Below, piece after piece: positions 19,181 to 27,035 of a DNA stretch of 64,000 nucleotides (within the stretch, counting starts at the first letter, position 1; each line of letters begins with the position of its first letter). The notes under the pieces were generated by a model. The model was not told the origin of the DNA and searched no databases. It saw nothing but the letters and a program-made list of their open reading frames with translations. Position numbers and translations under genes: made by a program. Source of the stretch: Granulicella sp. S156 (GTDB lineage: Bacteria; Acidobacteriota; Terriglobia; Terriglobales; Acidobacteriaceae); assembly GCF_009766105.1 (NCBI RefSeq), contig NZ_LMUH01000020.1:90033-154032 (forward strand). Direction: 5' to 3'.

Positions 19181-19768
19181 TTAATGCGCTGCCAGCGCGT
19201 CTGCTTCCGCAAAGGTCAGATTCGCAGCGGGACTGCCCGTCGCGGCTTTCCACTCCGTGAAGAGCGTGCCATAGCTTGCGGTTGAGCAGGATTCCGGGGC
19301 AACACCCAGTTGCTTCAGCATGGCGTCAATCCAGGCCGGCTCACCTTCCAGTTCGGCCCACACGCCAATTGGCGTTTCGTCGAGCACAAGATGCCCGCCG
19401 TTTTCAGCGACCCACTCGGTTCGGTACTTCTCATAACGAAACACCGGAACGAAGCCCAGTTGGGTGAAGATCTCTGCAAGCGCTTCGGCGTCTTCAACGA
19501 TGCTCTCGGTTTCGATCCGCGTCTTGTAGCGTGCTCCCGCGTCGACATCCGTCGCCTGTCGTTTGTGCGTCACAGTGCTGCGTGTGCCGTACTGTCGTAG
19601 CCGCAGAAGCTGTTTGCTCGCGCGCAATCGGCGCTCTGGCGTGTCGTAGAGGGTATTGCTTTCGAAGGTGCGTTCTGTCTCGAGCCGAAAGCCTAGTTCG
19701 CTCGCCAGAGACCGGAACGTCCGCTCATCCGTCACAGGAAACTTCAGTTCGATTTCCGCACCGTGCAT
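19181..19768 (-). CDS. CYTH domain protein (class IV adenylate cyclase / triphosphatase type)
   Basis: The protein begins MHGAEIELKFPV, where EIELK is the ExExK signature of the CYTH (CyaB/thiamine-triphosphatase) tunnel fold. Charged strand residues follow (LLRLRQYG, VTHKRQ, YKTRIETE, EKYRTEW, HLVLDETPIGVWAELEGE). Members hydrolyse triphosphate compounds or make cAMP; which one applies cannot be told here. The length of 195 aa is normal. The frame is open upstream to 20110 but the signature must be at the N-terminus, so the ATG at 19768 is the real start. Convergent with the TonB-like gene. Confidence 0.85.
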   Translation of the reverse strand: MHGAEIELKFPVTDERTFRSLASELGFRLETERTFESNTLYDTPERRLRASKQLLRLRQYGTRSTVTHKRQATDVDAGARYKTRIETESIVEDAEALAEIFTQLGFVPVFRYEKYRTEWVAENGGHLVLDETPIGVWAELEGEPAWIDAMLKQLGVAPESCSTASYGTLFTEWKAATGSPAANLTFAEADALAAH

Positions 19769-19942
19769 GCGGCAAGTATACGTTCGACAGACGCCTCTCT
19801 CCTCTTTTTTGCAACTGAGATAACTCTCCGCATGTCTTTTCCTGAGGAAAAACGGTGCGAATGCCCCGAGGCTCTGGATATACCTGGGAAAAGAACGGTA
19901 TAGAGGAACTGCCTCAGGCCCGATACGATAACAAGAGCCCTC

Positions 19943-20977
19943 ATGCCGACGACGCTTCATCTCGACGCGGGAAAACTCGAAGATATCTCTCGTGCCGCCG
20001 ATCTCCTGCGTTCCGGCGGAACGGTCGCCTTCGCCACGGAGACGGTCTACGGCCTCGGCGCCAATGCGCTCTCCGAAACTGCTGTGGCAAAGATCTTCGA
20101 GGCCAAACAACGTCCTTCATGGGACCCGCTGATCGTGCACCTCGCGTCGCCAGCCGAGATCGGTTCCATCACCAGCGTAGAGGGGGAACTGAAGCGTCGC
20201 GTAGAGCTCCTTGCCGCGTCCTTCTGGCCCGGCCCGCTAACGCTCCTGCTGCCACGCAATATGTCCGTACCGAGCGTCGTCACCGCAGGCCGTCCGCTTG
20301 TAGGGGTTCGTGTTCCGTCACATCCTGCGGCCCTCGCCCTGCTGCGAGCCGTCGCGCTGCCGATTGCTGCGCCTAGTGCTAACACCTTTGGACACACCAG
20401 TCCCACCACCGCAGCCCATGTCCTCGCCGATCTTGCTGGCCGCATCGATGCTGTACTCGATGCCGGTCCCACGACGGTGGGCCTGGAATCTACCGTGCTC
20501 GATCCGGCTCAGACGCCGATGATGCTCTATCGTCCTGGCGCCGTTACGGCAGAACAGATCACTGCCGCTACCGGCGTAGCTGTCGAAGTCTTCCGCCCGT
20601 CAGAAGCATCTACAGGCCTGCCACAGGAATCGTTGCCATCTCCAGGCGTCGGCATCCGCCACTACGCCCCGCGAGCTCGTCTGGTGCTCGTCGAAGGCTC
20701 TGAGCAAGCACTGAATCAGTCGCTGCGCGACATGCTCGCCAAAGGGACAAAACAGATCGGCGTTCTTCTGCCCAGCGACTGGCATCTCGATGAGTTAGTT
20801 TTGGTTGAACCGTGGGCTGCTTGGAACGATCACGTCGCGCTGGCAGCGGCGCTCTTTGCCGGTTTACGCGCGCTCGATGATCGCGGCGTCAACCTCATTC
20901 TCTGCCCGATGCCGCCATCTGGCGGTCTCAATGACGCCATTCGCGATCGGCTTGAGAAAGCCGCCAGGCCGTCCTGA
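19943..20977 (+). CDS. L-threonylcarbamoyladenylate synthase (Sua5/TsaC family)
   Basis: First enzyme of t6A37 tRNA modification, forming threonylcarbamoyl-AMP from threonine, bicarbonate and ATP. The YrdC domain occupies residues ~15-205, with TETVYGLGANAL, KQRPSWDPLIVHL and APSANTFGHTSPTTA. A linker contains PSPGVGIRHYAPRARLVLVEG and a Sua5 C-terminal domain ends the 344-aa protein, so it is the long Sua5 form rather than the short TsaC form. The ATG follows the CYTH promoter region on the opposite strand; its stop is three bases from the convergent Hfq-like gene. Confidence 0.93.
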   Translation: MPTTLHLDAGKLEDISRAADLLRSGGTVAFATETVYGLGANALSETAVAKIFEAKQRPSWDPLIVHLASPAEIGSITSVEGELKRRVELLAASFWPGPLTLLLPRNMSVPSVVTAGRPLVGVRVPSHPAALALLRAVALPIAAPSANTFGHTSPTTAAHVLADLAGRIDAVLDAGPTTVGLESTVLDPAQTPMMLYRPGAVTAEQITAATGVAVEVFRPSEASTGLPQESLPSPGVGIRHYAPRARLVLVEGSEQALNQSLRDMLAKGTKQIGVLLPSDWHLDELVLVEPWAAWNDHVALAAALFAGLRALDDRGVNLILCPMPPSGGLNDAIRDRLEKAARPS

Positions 20978-20980
20978 AGC

Positions 20981-21373
20981 TTACTTCATAACGCTTTTGC
21001 CAGCTGCAGCTTCGCTGGCTTTGTACATGTACTTGATGCCGGTTTTGTAGATCATTACCCGCCGCCGTCCAGCCTTTAACTTCACAACACACTTGTCATA
21101 CCACTCGATGACACCGTTGATCTCTTCGCCGTCTTCGAGCACCACAGTCATCTCTGTGTGCTGCTGTACCTGTTTCTGAAAGTAGAAGACCTCAGCATGT
21201 GAACTCTCTGGAACGGTGTGGGTCTCAGACATCGCGTGGGTCAACGGATCATCGTTGTGCAACGTATCGCGCCGGCGGTCGCTGGCGGGTAGATGGGGTC
21301 GAACCAGCTTGCGTGTTCCATTGAAGGCATTTGCATCAGCCTTGCGTGCGATCTCGGTCAATTCGTTCAACAT
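20981..21373 (-). CDS. Hfq-like RNA chaperone with long N-terminal tail
   Basis: The C-terminal ~60 residues form an Sm fold: FYFQKQVQQHTEMTVVLEDG is the Sm1-like half and VKLKAGRRRVMIYKTGIKYMYK the Sm2-like half, with the Hfq-type YKTGIKY ending. A ~65-residue polar tail precedes it and contains GTRKLVRPHLP, a basic motif that could contact RNA. The start is taken at the ATG 21373, where GGAG stands about eight bases upstream; the frame is open to 21520. E. coli Hfq has its disordered tail at the C-terminus, so the layout is reversed. A hexameric small-RNA-binding role is inferred from the fold. Confidence 0.8.
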   Translation of the reverse strand: MLNELTEIARKADANAFNGTRKLVRPHLPASDRRRDTLHNDDPLTHAMSETHTVPESSHAEVFYFQKQVQQHTEMTVVLEDGEEINGVIEWYDKCVVKLKAGRRRVMIYKTGIKYMYKASEAAAGKSVMK

Positions 21374-21541
21374 CCTCTCCGCTCCAAGGCCTTCCGCCGC
21401 CTGAAGAGGCGTGAGGAGGCATATCTCATGTACGGCTGATGACCGTCCAAAATAACGTTGTAGTGCAAGCGTTGCAAAAGAGACGCTCTGCGACAGCGAT
21501 TGGTTGCTAGAAAACTGCACAGGCGATGCAGAACCGTTCTA

Positions 21542-22672
21542 TTACCGGGCAGCGGTTCCAAGTTCTGCTGCAAACGCATCCAGGCTCAGGCTTCGCAGCA
21601 GATTTCGCCGCAGTCCGCTCTGCACCGCATCCAGGCCTCGAACAGCCGCTTCAAGCCATGCAAAATCAACGCTCTCGGCGAACTGCCGCAATTCTTTGTC
21701 GATATCTGCATTTCGCACCCGATCGGGAGCGCCACCCTGCAACAGCAGGATGTCCTCCAGTACGCTCGCCAATGCCCGCAAAAGCGCTGTCGTCTTCGCC
21801 TGTCCCTCAGCCCCAGCGCGGTAGGTCTCGGTCATACGGAACAGTACAGAATGATCTCCAGACTGCATGGCACTGCGCAGGATTACCAGAGCATCCGCAC
21901 GCGCAGTAACGTACTCGGCAAGATTGAACCCCAGTGCGCGTCCAACCGCACCCTCGCTCAACCGCGCCAGCAACGCACGCTCCGTCTTGTTGCTCTCTGG
22001 CCGAAGCCGCGTCAGCAGAGCTTCGATCTCTTCCGACGGAAGCGCTCCCAGCCGCACAACAGCGCAGCGTGACCGGATCGTCGGGAGCAACTCGCCAAGA
22101 TTCTCCGCCAGAATCAGAATGTGTACATAGGTCGGCGGCTCTTCCAGAACCTTCAGCAGGGAATTCGCCGCCTCCTTCATGAACGCAGCTGAAGTGATGA
22201 CAAAGACCTTCGCCGGAGCCTCGGAAGGTGTGCGCTGGGAGCGCCCGATCAGCGTTCTTACTTGTCCCAGCTTGATGAGCAACTGCGGTGGATCCGGCGG
22301 CAGAATCAATACATCCGGATGCGTCTGCACGAGTACACGCGTGTCTTTTTTGTCGGTCTCGCGCATCTCTTCGCGCGCAGCAACCGCCTCTTCGACCTTC
22401 GTCTCAAGCTCCGCGCTCTCCGCGATGCGGGTGCAGTTCCGGCAGATACTGCAGAAGCTTGCCAACGAACGGCCATCGGCTGCAATCTCACGAGGCTGTC
22501 GCTCGCACTGCAGCGCCATCGTCAGCATGAGTGCAAGGGTGTATTTGCCCGCTCCGCGCGGTCCGGCCACAATCATCGAGTGCGGCAGCCGCCCGGCTGC
22601 AATCGCCGCACGCAGGCTTTCGACCGTCGATGGATTGCCGAGAAACTCCGCGAAGCTGGAAGGAAGTGCCAT
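21542..22672 (-). CDS. holB: DNA polymerase III subunit delta' (clamp loader)
   Basis: AAA+ clamp-loader subunit of 376 aa. It has a P-loop (GPRGAGKYTLAL, residues ~38-49), the zinc cysteines CSICRNC near 75, the sensor-1 region FMKEAANSLLKVLEEPP and the arginine-finger SRC motif (TIRSRCAVV). It normally loads the sliding clamp with the delta and tau/gamma subunits. It begins nine bases after the P450 stop and thus belongs to the tmk-P450-holB run; tmk and holB are neighbours in many bacteria, and the P450 sits between them here. Confidence 0.9.
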   Translation of the reverse strand: MALPSSFAEFLGNPSTVESLRAAIAAGRLPHSMIVAGPRGAGKYTLALMLTMALQCERQPREIAADGRSLASFCSICRNCTRIAESAELETKVEEAVAAREEMRETDKKDTRVLVQTHPDVLILPPDPPQLLIKLGQVRTLIGRSQRTPSEAPAKVFVITSAAFMKEAANSLLKVLEEPPTYVHILILAENLGELLPTIRSRCAVVRLGALPSEEIEALLTRLRPESNKTERALLARLSEGAVGRALGFNLAEYVTARADALVILRSAMQSGDHSVLFRMTETYRAGAEGQAKTTALLRALASVLEDILLLQGGAPDRVRNADIDKELRQFAESVDFAWLEAAVRGLDAVQSGLRRNLLRSLSLDAFAAELGTAAR

Positions 22673-22681
22673 CTCCTCAGC

Positions 22682-24127
22682 CTATCGCACCCGGCTCATG
22701 GGGTCTTGCTCACCCCGTGGAAACCGCGCGCGCGGGATCATCATCATGGGAAATTTGGGCCGCAACGTGATCTTTGCCTGGGCCACAACGGGATAGCGCG
22801 GTACAAACTCCAGTCGCCACTTTTGCGCAATGGTCGCTAGAGAAAATACTCCCTCCATCCACGCAAAGCTTTCTCCGATGCATTGCCGCCGACCGCCACC
22901 AAACGGAAAATAGACGAATCGTGGCCGTTCCGCCTTCGCTTCCGGGGTATGACGTTCAGGCCGAAATGCTTCCGGTTCCTCCCAAAACTCAGCAGAGCGG
23001 TGCAGGACATACTGGCTGAAGAAAAAATGCGCTCCCGGAGGAATCCTGTACTCGCCAAGTTCAACAGCCTTCGTCGATCTTCGTCCCATCGCCCAGGCAG
23101 GCGGGTAGAGTCGCATGGACTCCGCAAAGACCATCTCCGTAAAGCGCAGGTTGGGGTAATCCTGCAGCGTTGCAGCGCGGCCGCCAAGTACCTCATCGAC
23201 CTCTGCCTCCATGCGAGCGGCGGCGTCGGGATTCTGGCTCAGCAGATACCAGGTCCAACTCAACGCATTGGCAACGGTTTCATATCCGGCAAGAAAGATC
23301 GTCAGCGTCTCATCCCGGAGTTGCTTATCGCTCATCCCGTCGGGATCGCCTTCAGCAGCCGCCTCGTCCCGCGCAGCTACCAGCTCCGAAAGCAGATCGC
23401 CTCGGCTTTCCAGCTCTTCTCGCGACAACGCTCTGCGACTGGCGATCATTCGCTCAACGATCACATCCAACCGTGCCCTGGAGCGGCGAAACTTCATGAC
23501 ACCTGGAATCGGCCAGTGCAGTACGCTCTCTAGTTTTGGAAAGGCAACAAGGTAGTTGTAGAGTCCCATGATCGTATTGACCTCGTCGGCTACGGACAGG
23601 ACCTCTGGCGTTACCTCTGTATCGAACAGAGTCCGCGCCACGATACGCAGGCTGAGCTGCATCATCGCATCGGCAACGTCGAACTCCACGTCTTTCGTCC
23701 ACGCTTCACGCGTAGCAGCCGCGCTGGCGGTAATTTGTTCGGCATAGCCTGCAATGCGTTGACGATGAAAGGCCGGCGCTGCTATTCGCCGCTGTCGCAT
23801 ATGGATCGGATCGTCGGATGTGATCAGTCCTTCACCCAGCAGAATCTTCATCCGCTGCAGCGTTCGTTCCTTGATGAAGCTGCCCGCCTGGTTGATGAGG
23901 ATCTCCTGAATCCAGGCAGGATCATTCACAAAGACGATCAAGGTTCCCATAAACCGGTAGTGCGCGATCGGTCCGAAGGTCTTGTGCAAGTGCTCGAACA
24001 GAGGAATGGGCTCGCCAAAACTAACCCAGGCTCGCCGCATATAGAAGGGAAGCACCTTGCGCAGGCCGGGGGGCAGACGCCAACCGCCCACCTCCTTCGC
24101 CTGAACGTAGTCACCCTTTTCAGACAT
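22682..24127 (-). CDS. Cytochrome P450
   Basis: A 481-aa P450 with the I-helix [12 protein letters not shown], the [11 protein letters not shown]-helix ExxR and the heme-ligand loop [12 protein letters not shown] (cysteine near residue 416). There is no clear N-terminal membrane anchor, so it is likely soluble. The sequence resembles the CYP102/CYP4-like fatty-acid hydroxylase branch in general style, but the substrate is not determinable. Its ATG overlaps the tmk stop as TAATG and its stop is nine bases before holB, so it is translationally coupled between two replication genes. No ferredoxin or reductase gene is adjacent. Confidence 0.93.
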   Translation of the reverse strand: MSEKGDYVQAKEVGGWRLPPGLRKVLPFYMRRAWVSFGEPIPLFEHLHKTFGPIAHYRFMGTLIVFVNDPAWIQEILINQAGSFIKERTLQRMKILLGEGLITSDDPIHMRQRRIAAPAFHRQRIAGYAEQITASAAATREAWTKDVEFDVADAMMQLSLRIVARTLFDTEVTPEVLSVADEVNTIMGLYNYLVAFPKLESVLHWPIPGVMKFRRSRARLDVIVERMIASRRALSREELESRGDLLSELVAARDEAAAEGDPDGMSDKQLRDETLTIFLAGYETVANALSWTWYLLSQNPDAAARMEAEVDEVLGGRAATLQDYPNLRFTEMVFAESMRLYPPAWAMGRRSTKAVELGEYRIPPGAHFFFSQYVLHRSAEFWEEPEAFRPERHTPEAKAERPRFVYFPFGGGRRQCIGESFAWMEGVFSLATIAQKWRLEFVPRYPVVAQAKITLRPKFPMMMIPRARFPRGEQDPMSRVR

Positions 24128-24792
24128 TAATCTGCCATGCGTTCGTGAACGATTGTAAGGATGCGTTCTGCGATAGCTTCAATGCTGGCCTCGTCTTCAA
24201 TCGCAACCACTCGTGTCGAGTCTCGCCGTGCAATCTCGCGGTACTGCTCATAGACTCGCCCATAAAATTCGTCGCCTTCGCGTTCGAAGCGACTTTCATC
24301 TGTGCCGCGAGTTTTGGTATGGCGTTCATTGCGGCGTCTCGCCCGGATCAAGGAGCCTTCCAGTGGCGGCAGCAGAAGAATCGTCAGGCCAGGCTGGAAA
24401 CCATTGCAGACCGCTGCGTGCATCGCCCGCACTCGCTCGCTTCCCAGGCCTCGGCCTGCGCCTTGATAGGCCTCGGAAGAGTCCGTATAGCGGTCGCAGA
24501 GAACGACTGCGCCTTCCGCCAGCGCAGGATGAATTACATGCTCGAGCGATTGCGCGCGATCGGCGAACATCAGCGCCATCTCGGCTGCCGGAGCAATCCC
24601 GCCTAGCTCGGCTTCCGTGCGCGAGTCCAGCAGGACGCCGCGGATGCGGTCGCCCAGGGGCGTTCCACCCGGCTGACGCAATGTAACGATGCGCAAACCC
24701 TCTGCCTCTAGTGCTGTTGCTAAACGACGTAGCTGAGTCGTTTTTCCCGACCCATCAAGACCCTCGAACGTAATGAAAAAACCTCGGCTCAC
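24127..24792 (-). CDS. tmk: Thymidylate kinase
   Basis: Phosphorylates dTMP to dTDP. The 221-aa protein has the P-loop FEGLDGSGKTTQ at residues ~8-19, the substrate-binding DRYTDSSEAYQGAGRGLG near 100, and a lid region rich in arginine (RARRRNERHTKTRG). The lid is somewhat longer than in E. coli Tmk. It is the first gene of the tmk-P450-holB run. Confidence 0.95.
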   Translation of the reverse strand: MSRGFFITFEGLDGSGKTTQLRRLATALEAEGLRIVTLRQPGGTPLGDRIRGVLLDSRTEAELGGIAPAAEMALMFADRAQSLEHVIHPALAEGAVVLCDRYTDSSEAYQGAGRGLGSERVRAMHAAVCNGFQPGLTILLLPPLEGSLIRARRRNERHTKTRGTDESRFEREGDEFYGRVYEQYREIARRDSTRVVAIEDEASIEAIAERILTIVHERMAD

Positions 24793-24819
24793 GAAGCTGA
24801 GTCTACTGCACGAGGTGGC

Positions 24820-25197
24820 CTACCGCACTGGATGGATATTCACATCCCAGCTAGCGCTGCTGGAAGTCAGGGTCACGAGCAGGCGACCCTCTGCGCCCTC
24901 CTGCAGCGACGGTCCGGCAACGGTATGGTCGTGATGCGTCGCATCCGTCCACAGCACCTTTGTGGAGCCACTGCCTAGCACTTTGAACCGGTAGTGAAAG
25001 TCCGCACCATCCGCCAACGATTGCGTCCCAAAGCTCGCGCTCGGATAGTCCACTTCGACCACCGAAACCGGCCCTCCGGTGGAGTTATGCACGGTGGCTT
25101 CTATGTAGGCTGAGTGGCATCCTGCAAGGAGCAGCAGAGAGGACGCGACGAAGGTCAGGCCCAGAAACCGATGGCCGAAGAGAGTTGCTGACTTCAT
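24820..25197 (-). CDS. Small lipoprotein of unknown function
   Basis: A 125-aa protein with a lipoprotein signal: basic N-terminus, hydrophobic stretch LTFVASSLLLLAGC, and lipobox cysteine near residue 27. The mature part is a small beta-rich domain (IEATVHNSTGGPVSVVEVDYPSASFG and similar). No known family is recognised. It lies between lpxD and tmk on the same strand and would be processed by the Lgt and LspA encoded in this window. Confidence 0.7.
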   Translation of the reverse strand: MKSATLFGHRFLGLTFVASSLLLLAGCHSAYIEATVHNSTGGPVSVVEVDYPSASFGTQSLADGADFHYRFKVLGSGSTKVLWTDATHHDHTVAGPSLQEGAEGRLLVTLTSSSASWDVNIHPVR

Positions 25198-25209
25198 CCT
25201 GCAAGCCTA

Positions 25210-26217
25210 TCAGCGCTCGCGTAACTTCCGCAGCAGCTCCGGCAGGCGGTTCACTGCCGCAACGGTACGAAGCCATGCCCGGTTGTCCATCGCTGGGTAT
25301 CCGCTCACAACAGCTCCCGGTGCAACATCCGAGGGGATTCCGCTCTGAGCCGTTGCAATGGCGCCATCGCCTACCGTCAGATGCCCGGCAACGCCCACCT
25401 GGCCTGCAAGGATGACGTTTTTGCCCACCGTCGTTGATCCCGCCAGACCTACCTGCGAGCAGAGCAGGGTATTTTCTCCCACGGTCGAACCATGGCCAAC
25501 CTGCACCAGGTTGTCGACCTTCGCTCCGCGTGCAATTCGTGTCTCACCGATGGAGGCGCGGTCGATGCAGGCATTGGCCTGTACCTCGACGGCGTCTTCC
25601 AGTACGGCAGGTCCCGACTGCACAATCTTGACCCAGCGCCGGGTCGAATCCTTCGCGAACCCGAATCCATCAGCCCCGATGATCGCGCCGTTCTGGAGCA
25701 CAACGTCGTCGCCTAACCGGCAGCCCTCGCGAACGACTGCATGCGCGTGCGCAAAGAACCGGTCTCCAATCGTTACGCCCGGATAGAGCACGACGTGGGG
25801 AAGCACTACAGCATCATCGCCCACGACGCAGCTGGCCGAGATCACGACGTAAGCACCGACATGCGCTCCAGAGCCAATCCTGGCGCTGGGATCGATTACG
25901 GCTGTCGGATGAATGCCCGGCGCATATACCGGCGGCTGATAGAACACTTCAATGGCCCGGGCAAAGGCCAGATAGGGGTTTTTGACCCGCAGAGTGGGCA
26001 CGCCGATAGCCGCGAACTCGGGTTCCACGATGACTGCCGCAGCTCGGGTCGAGCGGGCCAATCCCGCATACTTCGGATTGGCGACAAAGGTCACGTGGCT
26101 AGAGCTGGCGTCTTCTATGCCTGCTACGCCCGTGATCTCCACGTCACCCAGCGTTTCCTGCCCATCGCCCGTTACTAGTTCCGCACCAAGGCGCTCTGCC
26201 AAGTCCTTCAGCTTCAT
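25210..26217 (-). CDS. lpxD: UDP-3-O-(3-hydroxyacyl)glucosamine N-acyltransferase
   Basis: Third step of lipid A biosynthesis: transfer of a hydroxyacyl chain from ACP to the 2-amino group. The 335-aa protein has an N-terminal LpxD domain, a left-handed beta helix of hexapeptide repeats from about residue 100 (such as IGSGAHVGAYVVI and VGENTLLCSQVGLAG), and the conserved VAGHLTVGDGA with its catalytic-type histidine. The presence of lpxD implies a lipopolysaccharide outer membrane. It stands alone among lipid A genes here. Confidence 0.95.
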   Translation of the reverse strand: MKLKDLAERLGAELVTGDGQETLGDVEITGVAGIEDASSSHVTFVANPKYAGLARSTRAAAVIVEPEFAAIGVPTLRVKNPYLAFARAIEVFYQPPVYAPGIHPTAVIDPSARIGSGAHVGAYVVISASCVVGDDAVVLPHVVLYPGVTIGDRFFAHAHAVVREGCRLGDDVVLQNGAIIGADGFGFAKDSTRRWVKIVQSGPAVLEDAVEVQANACIDRASIGETRIARGAKVDNLVQVGHGSTVGENTLLCSQVGLAGSTTVGKNVILAGQVGVAGHLTVGDGAIATAQSGIPSDVAPGAVVSGYPAMDNRAWLRTVAAVNRLPELLRKLRER

Positions 26218-26247
26218 GCTCGCGATTGTATCGAAGGTGGGACGGCT

Positions 26248-26757
26248 CTACTCGTCGAAGAGTTGGGTCTGGATGGTGGCCGAAGCGCGCTGTATGGTCT
26301 TCTGTTTGGGCGTGGAGCCGATAAAACCCAGCACCTGAACGGAAACGAGTGCTGCACGCGGAACGAAGATGCGCTGCGTGTTCGATCTGGCATCGGGAGG
26401 TGAAATGGAGAGCCCGCGGTCGTCCAGAAGGGACTCGATAAACCCGAGATCGAAGTTCGCTAAGCCTTCAAGGACATCGTTATCTCGAAATCCGAGCTTT
26501 AACCAGAGGCCATCGCTACGGGGTCTGCTCAGAAAGCTGCGGCGTCCAATCTGCTCAGGATCGACTGCCTGATCGAGATTGAAGTCCTTCACGTACGCGA
26601 TGGTTTTGATCTGGGTTAGAAGAAGAGGGATGACACGACCGGCAGGGTCGAGGACCTCGACCGTCTCGCCTGCAACAAAACCGCTCTGCGGCAGATATCC
26701 CCAGGTGAGCGAGCCATCAAACTGACGAACCACGGTTTTCTTCTGCGCGATTGCCAT
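26248..26757 (-). CDS. Conserved protein of unknown function
   Basis: About 169 aa, soluble, with no signal peptide. It opens with KKTVVRQFDGSLTWGYLP, then VEVLDPAGRVIPLLLTQIKTIAYVKDFN and SRPRSDGLWLKLGFRDNDVLEGLAN. This pattern recalls a small beta-barrel domain family that I have seen in other Acidobacteriota, but I cannot name a function. The frame is open to an ATG at 26790; the ATG at 26757 lies closer to the conserved core and is preferred, without strong ribosome-site support for either. Confidence 0.6.
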   Translation of the reverse strand: MAIAQKKTVVRQFDGSLTWGYLPQSGFVAGETVEVLDPAGRVIPLLLTQIKTIAYVKDFNLDQAVDPEQIGRRSFLSRPRSDGLWLKLGFRDNDVLEGLANFDLGFIESLLDDRGLSISPPDARSNTQRIFVPRAALVSVQVLGFIGSTPKQKTIQRASATIQTQLFDE

Positions 26758-26923
26758 AGGCGGTATTGCTGGTTGGTCGGATTGTCGCATAAGCGCTGCA
26801 AACGGACAAAAACGTGGCGTCTTCCAGCAGCGCTAATAGCTGATCGACGTGAAAGGAGGATGACCCGTTTACGAAACGTTGCAAAAGTAGTGCAAAAAAC
26901 TGGTAAAAGTAATATTGCTCGTG

Positions 26924-26929
26924 TACAAT
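26924..26929 (+). promoter_or_regulatory. Candidate -10 box upstream of the CCA-adding-type gene
   Basis: TACAAT lies about 105 bases before the start at 27036, in an unusually A-rich stretch with two TGCAAAA words (26879-26900). No good -35 hexamer stands at the right distance, so this is a weak call. Confidence 0.35.
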
Positions 26930-27035
26930 CTAGCTTTGCGTCGAGCCTCCGGGGCTCTCCAAATAGTTGATTCGCCGCAAGTTACACCACGGTTCAGAAG
27001 CGCCTCAGAACCGTCCGGAGCGAGAGCACAAACCG

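Noticed and set aside
19769-20110. N-terminal extension of the CYTH protein
   Set aside because: The ExExK signature must be at the very N-terminus of the fold, and the extension overlaps the divergent tsaC-type gene start.
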